Assembly (NCBI RefSeq): GCF_033473495.1
Contig: NC_088938.1
Span: forward strand, 186,001-250,000
DNA length: 64,000 bases
Origin: Cercospora beticola
Lineage: Eukaryota > Ascomycota > Dothideomycetes > Mycosphaerellales > Mycosphaerellaceae
Direction: 5' to 3'
Below, piece by piece: positions 31,319 to 42,468 of this stretch; position 1 is the stretch's first letter, and the number at the start of each line of letters is the position of its first letter. Both the position numbers and the translations under genes were made by a program. The notes under the pieces are model-generated. The model did no database searches, was not told where the DNA came from, and saw only the letters and a program-made list of their open reading frames with translations.

Positions 31319-32996
31319 CTAGAACAGTGCGTTGTTCGCACAAGTAAAGACATTCAGAGGATCATCCGGATCCGCGACCCTCGCAGCCAAAGCCGAGATC
31401 GTAGTATACAATCCAAAGACAGTCAAGAAACAAGATGCTGCACAAGCACATTAGCACATCAACTTCTCCTCATCTTTTTCGTGGCACTGTTCGCGAACTT
31501 ACCAGCAATCATAAACCAATTCAACACAGCCAAACAACTCTTCCTCCAAGTCGAGAATTGCTGGCCCCAGTTGATATACACCCACTGTGCATTCGCCATA
31601 CCAAACGTGAACCACGTCACGAATAGAGCCGAAGTGATACCCAAAATCGAACCGAAGGCAGGAATTGCATTTGCCAAAATGAATGCCACGACCCAGAAGG
31701 CAGTGGTAAGACCGAGCCAGACTCCCCAAGTCAAAGGCGTATTGTCTGTCAGTTTGTGCTGAGTCTTGATGATGCGATCCATCACGACGTTGTACATGTA
31801 TTTGATGGCGGTGTGGCCGAATACCAGACTGGAACCGAGTAATGTCGGGAAGAGTACGCCGTATGCGACTTTGCTGGCTGTACCGGGCGCGGATCCAAGA
31901 GCTGGGGAGACGACATACTGTCCTGCGAAACCGTAGATGACACCAGCAACAATGACGTACATTGGAATCGCGAGGGCGTTGAGCCAGATGACGGCCTTGG
32001 TGAAGTCCTTGTTGGGGTTGCGCATCTCGCAGATAACTGTGATGAAGGCTTGATTGCCTATGAACATTGAGGGTCAGTAAGTGATTGAATGATTTCCAGA
32101 TCCCATTCTGACGCTTACCCGCATACGCAAAGGCAACATTCAGTGTAGCATCGAATTGTTGCTTGAAATCGGTCCTTGGATTTGGGCCCAGGAGTATCAT
32201 AAGTGGCTCGTTTGGTGGTTCACCCCAAAAGCCAGATCCGCCTTGACTCGAGCCAGTGACGTCCGGACCATTGATGCCCAAGGCGGCCATAACGATAATG
32301 ACAGCAGCGACTAGCACGATAGTTAGCAAACGTCACAATCCAGAATAGGCAAGCAGCGATTCTCAGCCGCATAGAAATACACCTACAGATACTGATAGTG
32401 GCCGGGATACCGAACCAGCCAGCGAAGTTCAAGCTGCGAGGGAAGCATAGCAGCCATCCCATGACCATCGGTATCCCGATGAAGCCGACTGTGCAGAGGG
32501 CGTGTTCCGACATTGTATTGAGCGCAATAGATAGCGTCACGCTGGATGAAGCGCAGATCAGGCACAAGTTTAGAACATGCGCGAGTCCTACAATAATTTC
32601 CAGTGGCAGCCCTCCCATGATTCGACCCACGTCAACGACATCTCGGATGGTAGGATAGCGACGCCAGAACTGGATCAGAATATAAGCCGTGTAGGTCGCG
32701 AGGACTCCGAGAGCGATGATGGCAATAATTCCTGGTATCAGGCCGACTGTGTGCAGGAAGCTGGGCAGACTGAGAATTCCAATGCCCACTTGATTCGTGA
32801 AGAAGATCAAGGTCGTTCGAACCATGCCCAACTTCTTGCCTCCATATGGATCGTACACTTCTCCAGTTTCCCCATCTCTGTTTGTGGGATATGGTGGGGC
32901 ATCCCCGAGCTTCCCGTCTGAATCGCTGTCGTATTTCTCGCGGCGATGGTCAATGCCGTCCGAATGGCTCGGATAATCATGCGTCCGCTGAGCCAT
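31319..32996 (-). CDS. Amino acid transporter, AAAP (Aa_trans) family
   Basis: Four exons (32387-32996, 32119-32310, 31503-32057, 31319-31437), all GT-AG and phase-consistent, encode about 491 residues. A hydrophilic 55-residue N-terminus with DPYGG precedes about 11 hydrophobic helices. TM1 has the family signature (TNQVGIGILSLPSFLHTVGL), and later helices show FAYAGNQAFITVICEMRNP, typical of fungal Aa_trans members. The last short exon supplies the final helix (CFLTVFGLYTTISALA) and a stop; without it the frame would end in an unlikely KFANSATKK tail. Likely located in plasma or vacuolar membrane; substrate not predictable. Confidence 0.88.
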
Positions 32997-34566
32997 TGTG
33001 ATCAAAGATGAAAGTAGGTTGTTCGTCCAGAAATGCTGAAACAGGGACTTGGAGAGAGAGCTGTATCAGCAGGGTCGGCGCGGGCATGCCAATCTATAAC
33101 CTCGTTGGTCTCGCATGCCGGCACGCACGCGACCTCCCATCACCGCGTGTCCGGCACGAAGAAGCAACCGCACTGTCCATGAATGTCTTGTCTATCGCAT
33201 CCAAAACACTTGGGATGGACGTCATTTCTCTTAGCATGCCGTTTACCTGGCGCGTGAAAGTCCTCGTGGCGTGTGGGGCCCGCGGAACGCCAATGCTTGT
33301 GGGCCTTGGCGATGGCATACTTATTGGGCGTGGTGTATGGCAATCGGTGGAGACTGCGACGCATGCGAATGGAAACGAATATACGCCCGGTGTGGATGCA
33401 GGTGAATGATTGCTTGATGTCTTCCGTGCAGACTTCGAGATATCACGGTACGCAGTCCGACTCGGTCTTGTTCGCCTCGGTCTTGGTCCGTTCCGACCAT
33501 TTGCAAAGACCGAGCGCCTAGAGTGTGGGATCCTTCACCAAGAAGTGAGACACTGCTATTGACACATCCGGATCATCCTTCTCGGGAAGTCATCTAACAT
33601 AGGAAGGAGATTGTGTAGTGGCAACACATCCTTCGTGCGATAGTCCTGTCAAGAAGGACGAGAAAGCGCGGCGAGTCGTCAGCATAGTTGGCGCTGTAGA
33701 TGTGCTTGGTATCGTGTCTTTGACGAGGGTCTGATTGTTGCTTCCGCACGGCACAGCCTTCATCAAGAGGCGGTCGAGAGCGATACCGAAGAAATGGCGG
33801 CTGATGAGGACTTGGCTGATTGTAAAAGTTATGTAAAATCAGCAGGACGACAATCGAATGTGAGACGTAGAGACAGGACGAAGCAAGCGTGAGAGAAGTG
33901 AAGATATGATTGTAGATGAAGTGGACCACCGATGCAGTGTGTAGGGCGCAGGAACTGAGATGCGGAATTGTCAGCTGGTTTGCATCCACATTTGCAGCAG
34001 CGCGTCCCTGCTCGCTCTGGGCGCGGTCTCCAGGCATCACCAAGCCACGCCTGATATTCGGTCTTGTTGGACGAGACTTCTCAGCGCTTTTCACCTTGTA
34101 GGAGAGAATACGGAGAGCTTTCTTCGGCTCTTCACGCGTCGTCTCGAACTGGCGATCGTGCCAGAATCACGCTGAGCTTGTGTGTACTCCAGATCGCGGA
34201 CTAGACGGCTTTTCCACGCGTCGTTTGGCCGATCGGGCGAAAATCTCGTTCGTGATGTCTTTGAGTCCATGAGAATCGGCGCGTTTTCCTATGTCTGACG
34301 TGTAGACCGGGCAAGGTGCAGAGGAAAGGAAAGTGCAAGTGGAAAGAGAGGTTGCGTCAGCAAAACAGCCGATATTGACGTGACCAGCTCAACGCCGCTC
34401 AATATTTGACGCCTCCGGACGCCTGCACTTCCGCTTGCGGATCAACAACACGTCTTTCACTTTTTGCGACGCGTGACATCGATAGCTTCTGCCTTCACCA
34501 GGAGGCGGTCGGCGTACAAATGATCGCTCGCGCCACGACTCGCTCGTCATCGACCTGACCTTCACT
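32997..34566. other. Gene-free stretch, divergent promoters
   Basis: About 1.57 kb between the divergent transporter and Nur1-like genes. Several 60-166-codon frames exist on both strands but have no consistent composition or motif. No repeat or RNA feature was noticed. Confidence 0.5.
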
Positions 34567-35953
34567 ATGCCACGACTCGTGCGCAAACGCCCTCTGATCG
34601 AGCGTATCAAGGCGTACCTCGACCCGTGGGATCTGCTCCTATGGCTGGCAGAAGAGCTCAATGACGACGCATACGATGAGTGGCTGCAGTTGTGGTCTAC
34701 GCCGATCGGGCTCGGTCTGAATATCACATACATCCTCGCTAAAGGCGCGAGCGCAAGAGGAGCAGGAGCAGGAGGCGACGATGTGTTTGGCGACGATGGC
34801 AGCAGTGGAAGTGGATGGTTTGCCTGGCTGGTAGGTGGTACATGTGACCAGACAATAAGAGAGGGATAGGATCGCTGACAAGGTGAGTACACAGGCTTCT
34901 CTCCTTGTTTACGCTTTGACTATACTATGCTGCACCAACGCTCTCTTCACCTTCTGGAAACGGAGATCATACCGCCTCTTTGAGCAGGCCGTGGATGTAC
35001 CGCCGCCCACTCCTTCAGCACATCGCGTGCGAGTCGACAGCTCGCCCATGTCATCTTCTCCACTACGATACCTGCAGGCCGTAATGTCTTCTGCAACAGC
35101 CTCGTCACGAGCATACCCCGATGCTGAGCGTGAAGTCTGGGAGCTCACCATCTGGGATCCAAAGCCCTTCAACCTCAGCATCTTCACTTTGTTCTCGCCT
35201 GGCCACCTGGTCATCTACAGTCTGCTTCTTCCACCAGCAGCTATGGACCCGCGACCCTCTGTCACAGTGTTCACAGCAATTGCCTTTAGTGCACTTCTTT
35301 CGGCACAGCTATGGATGCTCAAGGCCTCTTTCAGCCAGCAATCCAAAGATACCTCGCTCGTTCACGGAGAAGTAATGAACGAGTATGACACCAAATTCGT
35401 GCATCCAAATCTCATCCGACCTATGCGAGACGTCGGAATCCAGACTCGTGTCAACGGCAGCACACCACGCGCTACGCAGACCCGAGAGGTTGACGTCTAT
35501 ACACCGACGACAATCATCAAGCGTGGCTTCAAGACGCATCCAAACACGAACTACGCTCGACAGTACGATCCCGACGACCTGTCATCACGTCCAACAGAAT
35601 CCAGGCGGCATTCTGGAGTCAATTTGACCCCGACTACAGCTGGCTACCTGAACGGATCGACGCAGTCCTACTCGAGACCAAGCACTGCTGCCACCGACTT
35701 TTCTTCTCCCCTCAAGCCACATCACGAGAGGCTGAGGGAGCGAAGTCCGGTGAAGGGAGATGGAGGTAGCATGGGAGTGTACAGTCACGCCGCAAGTCCG
35801 CTCAGAAAAGCTGCTAGTAGCAACCAGCTGAGACCAGGGCGCGAGGATTTGAGGAGGACGATTGCGAGCCCGCTGAAGCGCACAAGTACGCCAGGGAGCG
35901 GAGCTCTTGATCCTTCAGATCGCGCTCGCCGTAGAGAGACGGGCAGGTTCTAG
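34567..35953 (+). CDS. NUR1: Nuclear rim protein, Nur1/Mug154-like (DUF2418)
   Basis: Exons 34567-34830 and 34895-35953 join in phase 0 to 440 residues. The N-terminus RIKAYLDPWDLLLWLAEELN and two helix groups (about residues 80-110 and 190-245) match the Nur1/Mug154 layout. A basic, Ser/Arg-rich disordered tail contains many SP/TP sites (RERSPVKGD, ASPLRKA, ASPLKR), as expected for a cell-cycle-regulated nuclear-envelope protein. In yeasts Nur1 works with Heh1/Lem2 in tethering silent chromatin to the nuclear periphery. Identification rests on the N-terminal motif and topology recalled from the family. Confidence 0.7.
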
Positions 35954-36283
35954 ATACTGTCCGAAGGAAGCGTCAATGCACAAAGACTTTTCTGATTTTC
36001 ATTTTCTGCCCAAGTACCTATGCTTTTTTAGCAAAACCAAAGCTCATCGTAGAGCTAAGTGACGAAGGTCTGCAAAAGGCCTTCCAGGTTCAAAGGTTCT
36101 CTGGCATTGCTCTTGTGAGCTGATCAAAGCATATGCGCCGCCCGCTGTGTTGCCTAGACTCCCATACCAATTCCGAAATCTTTGCTCGATGCACACGGAC
36201 TCGCTGCATGGCTGTGTTCGGCCGTGTAGACTACACTAGCCACGGCAATGCCTCCAAGTTCACTACGCGTGACACGGAATGGA
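35954..36283. other. Intergenic between convergent genes
   Basis: 330 bp of 3' flanks; nothing recognised. Confidence 0.5.
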
Positions 36284-37084
36284 TCAAGAGATCAAACCGT
36301 TACAGGCACCAGTAACTTTCCACGGTCTCTCCTGCTCACCTCGATCGATGAAGACGTCAAAGGCCCGGATCGATGCCATCCCTCGACGTAAATTCATCAC
36401 GAATTCCTTGAGATCAGTGGATTGCTCCATGACCTCCCGGTCTGCTTCCTTACGGAGAGCCATTGTCTGTGGCTTCATGGTGAAGATGAGGTGCACAGGC
36501 TCTCCTTTCGCGGTCTTCGTGTCCGCCACAACTTTGACATCTGGCGCATACTTCATGGGAACTGTAAGAACTCCACTCTCCGAGAGAGAGAACAAGACTT
36601 GCTCAAGTATCCGCTGGTCCAAACAGTCGATGAAACCAAGATTGACCTTCTTGCAGGCCCAGGGCAGAGTGTTGATAGCGACCTCAGGAATTTTGAAGTC
36701 TTGAAGGGAAAGGCTGCTGCAATACACTTCCCAGCCCCAGTGGCCATCGGAGAACTCTGGCGCGAAAAGGCACTTAAGAAACTTGCTGACTAGCCAAGTA
36801 ATCTTGAGGTCGTGTAGCAGCAAGGCATCAACTTGGACCTCGAGGGCCAGAGCAGAGAAAAGGTCACCGCATTCGCTTTGAAGCTGTTGGCAGGTGCGGG
36901 ACAGCGCAGAGAGAGCTTCGATCTGCTTCAGTGGATCTGGACGTTGGACGTCGACGATTATAACTCCAGATTGCTGCGGGAGAGTGCACTGATAGATCAT
37001 GTCGCGCAGCTCTCTTGGTAGCTTAAGCAAATGGCTCTTCTCTTTCTTGCTCTTCTTGAGCGGCATCTTATTCCTGCGTGCCAT
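36284..37084 (-). CDS. LPxELR (F-box-like) protein 1
   Basis: Start taken at the MARRNKMPLKK methionine (37082-37084), 11 codons inside a slightly longer frame. About 266 residues. A Lys-rich start leads to LLKLPRELRDMIYQCTLPQQ, the (L)LxLPxELRxxIY motif widespread in Dothideomycete proteins with an F-box-like N-terminal fold. ALSALSRTCQQLQSECGDLF follows, the second half of that domain. The rest is mixed alpha/beta without a known motif. A second gene of the same type lies 310 bp upstream on the same strand. These proteins are usually single-domain and uncharacterised. Confidence 0.7.
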   Translation of the reverse strand: MARRNKMPLKKSKKEKSHLLKLPRELRDMIYQCTLPQQSGVIIVDVQRPDPLKQIEALSALSRTCQQLQSECGDLFSALALEVQVDALLLHDLKITWLVSKFLKCLFAPEFSDGHWGWEVYCSSLSLQDFKIPEVAINTLPWACKKVNLGFIDCLDQRILEQVLFSLSESGVLTVPMKYAPDVKVVADTKTAKGEPVHLIFTMKPQTMALRKEADREVMEQSTDLKEFVMNLRRGMASIRAFDVFIDRGEQERPWKVTGACNGLIS

Positions 37085-37394
37085 CTCCGAAACTGGGGGC
37101 GGCAAAAGAGTCAGCAAGAGCCGCGGCTGTGCCTTCGCGTTGGAAGAAAGCGCACCTTCGGATCGTGAAGCGGTTGATGTAGTGCTTGTTGTTCAATCGG
37201 ACCTCATGGCGGTCTTGATAACCACCTCACGCAGTGGGCAATGTTGTTTTGAAGAGAGCTGGGTGGGTCAAAATTGAGAAAGGTGTGTGCGGCAGTGCCG
37301 TTTGTCACTTCGCAACTGACGCGAGCCAGACGCGTGCGGGCAAGCAAACACTGCTGCCTCAGGTACCACTGCAAGTCAAAGAAGAGAGTCAAGT
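37085..37394. other. Spacer between the two LPxELR genes
   Basis: 310 bp; promoter of gene 1 and terminator of gene 2 presumed. Nothing else seen. Confidence 0.5.
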
Positions 37395-38411
37395 TCAGTC
37401 TCTCGCACCAACAACTACTCTCCTGATCCGTTCCAACTCCATCAAATCCTTCAAGCAAGCAAAATCTCTCTCTGGAAGCTGACCGCTTGACTTCGCTTCC
37501 TCCAAGCTGCTCGCAATATCTTCAACGCCTGTCATACGCATTCTTATGACTGTCGCACGATCCGTCTCAGCATTCCAAACTTCAAGTCTCAAAGTCATGC
37601 CAGGAAAGGTGCCTCGAAGTCGACTCAGCGCTTGCTCCCCATTATACCATCCTCGGAAGGCCGGCTCGAATCTGAGGATCGGAAGTCTGCCAAGATCGAC
37701 TTCCATCGCTTTCCATGCAGGGAAAGATGATTGAGAAGTTGACGACGTTCGTCTGGGTGATAAAGCTTCTTCAAGATGATGCATCGTGGGGCCATCCAGT
37801 CTCGTGACAGATCCGTTTTGAGGCCAAAGTGGGAGATGAAATCTCACGGTGTTCAAGGTTTGAAGCATGCCTCGAGTTTCCTGTCGGATTTGCTTGCATG
37901 CTCGAGTTAAAGCTGAAGACTTGATGATGTCGGAAAGAAGCTTGCTGCCGGAGAATTTGGGAGGCGGGTTGGAGAAGTCGATTGTTATGCTTCCCGATTT
38001 GGATGTGAGGGCTAATTCGTAGATGGTCGTGCGAAGCTCTGCGGGTAGCTGAAGAAGTCGACACTCAGGCTGGATACGCGTTAGCCTGGTCCATACTTTG
38101 ATCGCAACATCCTGCCATACTTGTGCCTCGTAAGTGTCGACATTTACTTCTCGCCGGAGCGGTCGGGATAAGACTTTTCTGGATCGCATGTTGGGTTCGC
38201 TGATGAAGTTTCTGAGGCTATTCCACGTGAGGCTGCTTGTGAGATCTGAATCGTAATTTCGAGACGCCACTTCGTAAAGTGAAGACGTGGTGAATATTGA
38301 CAGTGGCTCAGCTGGTTCGCAAGTTTGGCCTGGTGCCAGGTGACAGCTGCGATGCATTTGTGGTCCTGCCGCCGCAGTTCCGAGCACAGAGACAGCGTCA
38401 TCGGAAGTCAC
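37395..38411 (-). CDS. LPxELR (F-box-like) protein 2
   Basis: A 338-codon frame from the first ATG at 38411; a start at 38189 (MRSRKVLSRPLRRE) is equally possible, since the first 74 residues show no conserved feature and reach within 90 bp of the divergent NAXE start. The domain CRLLQLPAELRTTIYELALT at about residues 118-137 is followed by SSALTRACKQIRQETRGML, the same two-part pattern as protein 1. The C-terminal half has FPAWKAMEVDLGRLPILRFE and ends LERIRRVVVGARD. Sequence outside the motif differs from protein 1, so any duplication is old. Confidence 0.68.
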   Translation of the reverse strand: MTSDDAVSVLGTAAAGPQMHRSCHLAPGQTCEPAEPLSIFTTSSLYEVASRNYDSDLTSSLTWNSLRNFISEPNMRSRKVLSRPLRREVNVDTYEAQVWQDVAIKVWTRLTRIQPECRLLQLPAELRTTIYELALTSKSGSITIDFSNPPPKFSGSKLLSDIIKSSALTRACKQIRQETRGMLQTLNTVRFHLPLWPQNGSVTRLDGPTMHHLEEALSPRRTSSTSQSSFPAWKAMEVDLGRLPILRFEPAFRGWYNGEQALSRLRGTFPGMTLRLEVWNAETDRATVIRMRMTGVEDIASSLEEAKSSGQLPERDFACLKDLMELERIRRVVVGARD

Positions 38412-38500
38412 GACAGCGACCTCTGCACTACAAGAAACACCTTCTCTTCCTTTCGATCAATCTTTCCTGCTCATCTTCACTTGACGACAGGAAAGACAAC

Positions 38501-39211
38501 ATGGCACTCCGCACACTTGGCCCCAAGGCCGCTGCTGCTCTCGACGAAGAGCTCATGTCCACTGGCGCCTTCACCCTCGATCAACTCATGGAATTGGCAG
38601 GTCTATCCGTGTCACAAGCACTCTATGCACTTTCACCACCTTCCAAGTCGCCCAACGTGCTGATAGCCTGCGGGCCTGGCAACAACGGCGGTGACGGCCT
38701 CGTCGCTGCCCGACATCTGCACCACTTTGGCTACAAGCCAACGCTCTACTTTCCCAAGCAAGGCAAAGCAGAAATATACGGCAGACTACGAAAGCAGCTG
38801 GAACAGCTCAAAGTGCCTTTCACAGACGACTTCCACTCCGCTTTGGCAAAGTCAGACTACATCATTGACGCCATTTTCGGTTTCAGCTTCAGCGGTGAAG
38901 TGAGGGAGCCTTTCCCAGCTGTCATCAAGGCACTTGCAGAGTCGAAGATTCCAGTCTTGGCCATTGATGCACCCTCGAGCTGGAACATCGAAGATGGTCC
39001 GCCAGACGATGGACCAGGCAAAGGCTACCAGCCTCACGCGCTGATCTCGCTTTCTGCTCCGAAACCACTGACGAAGTGGTTCAAGGGCAGGCATTTCGTG
39101 GGAGGCCGCTTCATTGGAAAGGAGATTGCTGAGAAGTATGGGTTCGACGTTCCGCCTTACAAGGGTAGCGACCAAATTGTGGAAGTGAGCACGAGCGGAG
39201 AGAAGCTTTAG
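38501..39211 (+). CDS. NAD(P)H-hydrate epimerase
   Basis: 236 residues from MALRTLGPKAAAALDEEL (context AACATGGC). YjeF N-terminal domain: the LxxQLMELAGLSVSQAL helix, the GPGNNGGDGLVAARHL nucleotide-site motif, and DAIFGFSFSGEVREPF followed by PVLAIDAPSSW, with the catalytic Asp in that AIDAP strand by family knowledge. The enzyme (NAXE/Nnr1) epimerises R-NAD(P)HX to the S form for the dehydratase to repair. No clear mitochondrial presequence. The frame is open upstream, but that part overlaps the divergent neighbour. Confidence 0.9.
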   Translation: MALRTLGPKAAAALDEELMSTGAFTLDQLMELAGLSVSQALYALSPPSKSPNVLIACGPGNNGGDGLVAARHLHHFGYKPTLYFPKQGKAEIYGRLRKQLEQLKVPFTDDFHSALAKSDYIIDAIFGFSFSGEVREPFPAVIKALAESKIPVLAIDAPSSWNIEDGPPDDGPGKGYQPHALISLSAPKPLTKWFKGRHFVGGRFIGKEIAEKYGFDVPPYKGSDQIVEVSTSGEKL

Positions 39212-39423
39212 ACCTCGTTGAACGCGAATGGGAGAACAACTTGGGATGAAGATTCGTTCAAATCATTACAGAATTATCGTTTGCCGAAACCTCCGACCTG
39301 TCGCTCAAGAGTACAGGCTTTAGCTCTCAGCTTGGCCACGTCAGGAAGCACGCAAGCTGATACTCGAGACTTTGCACTCGCAAATGCACCTTGGTGGCCA
39401 TACATCGGGATTGACTACCTCAC

Positions 39424-40368
39424 TCAGACCGCAGTCGCTGACTTGGAGCTTGCCCTCGACACGTCGCCCGTTCGATCAGATGCACGACGGCCATCTGTAC
39501 CAGCCATCTCCATTTGTTGATCTGCGCGCTTCGCTCCTTTGGATTGCCAGGGTGAGAGGGTCATTGCCAATGCCAAAAGCACCACCGACATCACGAACAA
39601 CGGAATCATGAGCCACCTTGATGTTTTCTGCACGCGATCAGCTGAGGTTACTCGACGGGCTTAAAGAATTGCTTACCGCGTCTGTACATGGCGGCAGCGT
39701 GTTGTAACGGGAGCCTCGGATAGATGGCCCGTAGTCCCTCCAAATTGGTTCGATCTGGCACGACCAACTTTCAATGCCGAATGTTCCATCTCGGGTGAAG
39801 GCAGCAGATCTACGAGGATCGTTTGGCACCTCCCTAGGGCCTCCAGCGAGAAAACTCTCAATGTCGACAGTAGACGATGTGTAGAATTCGACGAAAGACC
39901 ACACAAGTCCAATTAAACTGGCGAGGACTCCAAGCATAAGCCAAACGGCCCAAATAGCACGGAACTTCCGCGTGTGGCTCTTATCAAACATTAGCCGGAA
40001 ACATGATTAGATACTGATTGGCAATACCTGGTCCGCAGCACCTAGAATGGGCAAGAGAGCCGTTCCACCAACGATTGCGCAGGCGATACCTGCGGCTTCA
40101 AGCCTCCCTTTCGCACACCCGGAGGGAGGTAGTAGACTTGCCCATACCACCGGATTCGACGCCCTCCTGAGAATGGTTCCGTGTCAGGATATGTAGGAAA
40201 TGCTTGGCCTTCTCTCCACCAAGTCTCATGGCGAGACCGGACTGCGAAAGCCGCTGCAGCAGCTGCTATGCCGAGAACTGCCAAAGCTGCCGTGCCGACG
40301 AGGACGCGACGCTTCCATGTTGCCTTATAATTGGTGTGGAATTCTCTCTCGACTTTGGAATCAGCCAT
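39424..40368 (-). CDS. Four-helix membrane protein, uncharacterised
   Basis: Four exons (40148-40368, 40028-40103, 39677-39979, 39424-39627) assembled from splice signals; lengths sum to 804 nt, about 267 residues. Helices: VLVGTAALAVLGIAAAAAAF, then GIACAIVGGTALLPILG from the tiny exon 2, WAVWLMLGVLASLIGLVWSF, and WLMIPLFVMSVVLLALAM. Between helices 3 and 4 is a 70-residue loop with Trp/Cys motifs (ESWSCQIEPIW, LPPCTD) that could form a disulfide. The tail is hydrophilic. The 44-49-bp introns are short even for this genome. No family recognised; a tetraspan-like plasma-membrane protein is plausible. Confidence 0.6.
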
Positions 40369-41395
40369 GATATTTGAGGAACTGATCAAGCGGAATTTGT
40401 GCTGCAGAGTGAAGCGGATGGGTATGCTAGGCAAACACCAAATGTGTTCATACCATGGGGTGAGTCACCTCTCCATTTTATGTTCGGCCACCAAGCCAAA
40501 CTGAATCCTTCAAATGCGCAGCATACTTCGTTGTCGCACATCAACTTCCTTATACGGGACGGAATAGATCATGCGTCCAGTGGCATTGAACGAATGCAGA
40601 CGTTACATTGCCTTTTCAGTGTTCTTGGTATGCGGTCATAGGAATCCTTCGCTTCTTGTCATTTTGCTTGGGTTGCGGCACAGCACAGCATTTTGTTGGT
40701 GCGTTGGTGGTATATTGATATTGCGATGTGGTATGACGTGTCAGGATACGAGCAACAATATTGCGAGAGCGCGTGAGGGCCTTTGATGGAGGATAACGAA
40801 TTTGGCATGAGAAAAGATTGGATGGGAGATGTTGTGAAAAGTCCAAGACTAGGACGTCGATCAAATTTGAGCCGCAGACTTTGAGGAGCCCAATTCAGGC
40901 TGAACCTTTGGGGTAAGATCGACACTGAAGGGTACTCGAATGGGACATCAACAAATGTGACGGTGGTTGGTTCTCTGCAAGAACGAGTGTGACAACGAAA
41001 GCAGGCGAGAATCCAACAAGCAAATCAGAACCTCAACAACAAAGGTGATAATCGATATGAAGCATTTCGTTCAGATCTTTCGCACACGATGGCGTCTCAA
41101 AGCTATCATAGAGCCACACAGGCTCCATTAGAAGGACTTCTGGTTCCGTACTGGACTGCAGCATTGGCGGGTCCCAGCAAAACTGTCGAAACATGAAACG
41201 GGCTCCATAACGCTTTGAACATGACCGTTCAACGCAAAGCCACTCTCCTCCGATTCTCCAACTCCCGCTCCCCCAAATCAAGAACTCTTCAAACCCACTC
41301 CACCCTCACTATCCTCTTCTTCCCCGCAACCCCTTTCCCCGGAGTAGCAGCGATCGTATGCATATGGAATGCATCCTGCGCATCAATTGTTGCCA
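40369..41395. other. Gene-free stretch
   Basis: About 1 kb without a supportable gene; short frames on both strands only. Confidence 0.5.
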
Positions 41396-41896
41396 TTACT
41401 GACGCGACGGTTCGATACCCAGCTCGCCCGGTATATCTTCAACCTTATCAAACACACCAATAGCAAATCTTTCCAGCCATTTCCGTGATACGATGCGCCA
41501 ACCGTCTTCAACTTTGACAAGCCGATCAACATATTCCCCATTGACCTGGAAGAACTTTTGTCGTTGTGTCGACTGCTCGCCTGAACCACACGGCATGATT
41601 GTCTTAGATTTCGTTTCGGCCGTCTTGCCTCCCGCAGAGATATCAATTCGCACGTTGCCGCAGATATGGAAAGCCCAAGGAAGCACACTCTGCAGTGGAA
41701 ATGCTTGAGCCTCGCGCAGGGATGCCCAAGTAACCAATGGCAGCGGGTTCGTCTCGGACGACCAGTCGAATGTAGTCTCGTCCAGAAACAGCTTATCTAG
41801 TGCATCGAAGTCACAGTCGTCCGCGGCATGGACGTATCTCGTGTAGATGTCGTTGATCTGGATCCAGTTGGAGATGAATTCGAGTTCTAGCACCAT
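41396..41896 (-). CDS. SnoaL-like (NTF2-fold) protein
   Basis: 166 residues, no intron. The N-terminal helix and pocket motif ISNWIQINDIYTRYVHAADD followed by CDFDALDKLFLDETTFDWS match SnoaL_4-type proteins of the scytalone dehydratase/SnoaL superfamily: a cone-shaped alpha+beta barrel used as a small enzyme or ligand-binding fold. The later FFQVNGEYVDRLVKVEDGW strand and RIVSRKW fit the closing sheet. No secondary-metabolism neighbours are visible, so a pathway cannot be assigned. Members act as dehydratases, hydroxylases or isomerases; the substrate is unknown. Confidence 0.75.
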   Translation of the reverse strand: MVLELEFISNWIQINDIYTRYVHAADDCDFDALDKLFLDETTFDWSSETNPLPLVTWASLREAQAFPLQSVLPWAFHICGNVRIDISAGGKTAETKSKTIMPCGSGEQSTQRQKFFQVNGEYVDRLVKVEDGWRIVSRKWLERFAIGVFDKVEDIPGELGIEPSRQ

Positions 41897-42468
41897 GGTA
41901 CTAGATGTAGTGTTTTTGTGGAAACGGGTTTATGTCGTTGGGCAGATAGAGCATTGACAAGTAACCTAAGTCGCGGTATGGTCAAGGAGTTGTTACCGAA
42001 GTCTATCATGAGTAAAAAAGGAGGACAGAATAGAGCAAGAAAGAATGTGGAGACGGATTGGCACGGGCTTATTAGGATAGATGATGTGCTTCACAGCTTC
42101 GGATTGAAACCGAATTAAAAAGCTAAAGCGTAAGACAGAATAGTATCACGGATCGACCCGAACACTTCGATCGAGCAAACAGCTCAGGCTACCCACACGA
42201 ACTCTTCAGTCCAGCAATTGCGTTTGAGAACTCCTCAAATATTATTGGCCTTTCGAAACAATCGCAAATACGCATGGGCTCCACGAGAAGGACTTGCACG
42301 CGCTTGTACATCAGAATGCCTTATGAGAGGGGGGCAGTCCGGAATAACAGCAATAATTTATGCAATGAAGTCTTTACAGCCACCACAGATTCGAAATCTT
42401 CCGGAGAATTTCTTTTCCAACAGACACTCCAGCCTCCAGACAGCCTCTCAAAGAGATCCCGATTAATC
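41897..42468. other. Intergenic
   Basis: About 570 bp; promoter of the SnoaL-like gene and 3' flank of the SDHC-type gene. Nothing else seen. Confidence 0.5.

Noticed and set aside
33594..34094. Minus-strand 166-codon frame upstream of the Nur1-like gene
   Set aside because: Mixed composition with no domain; it lies in what should be the divergent promoter region.
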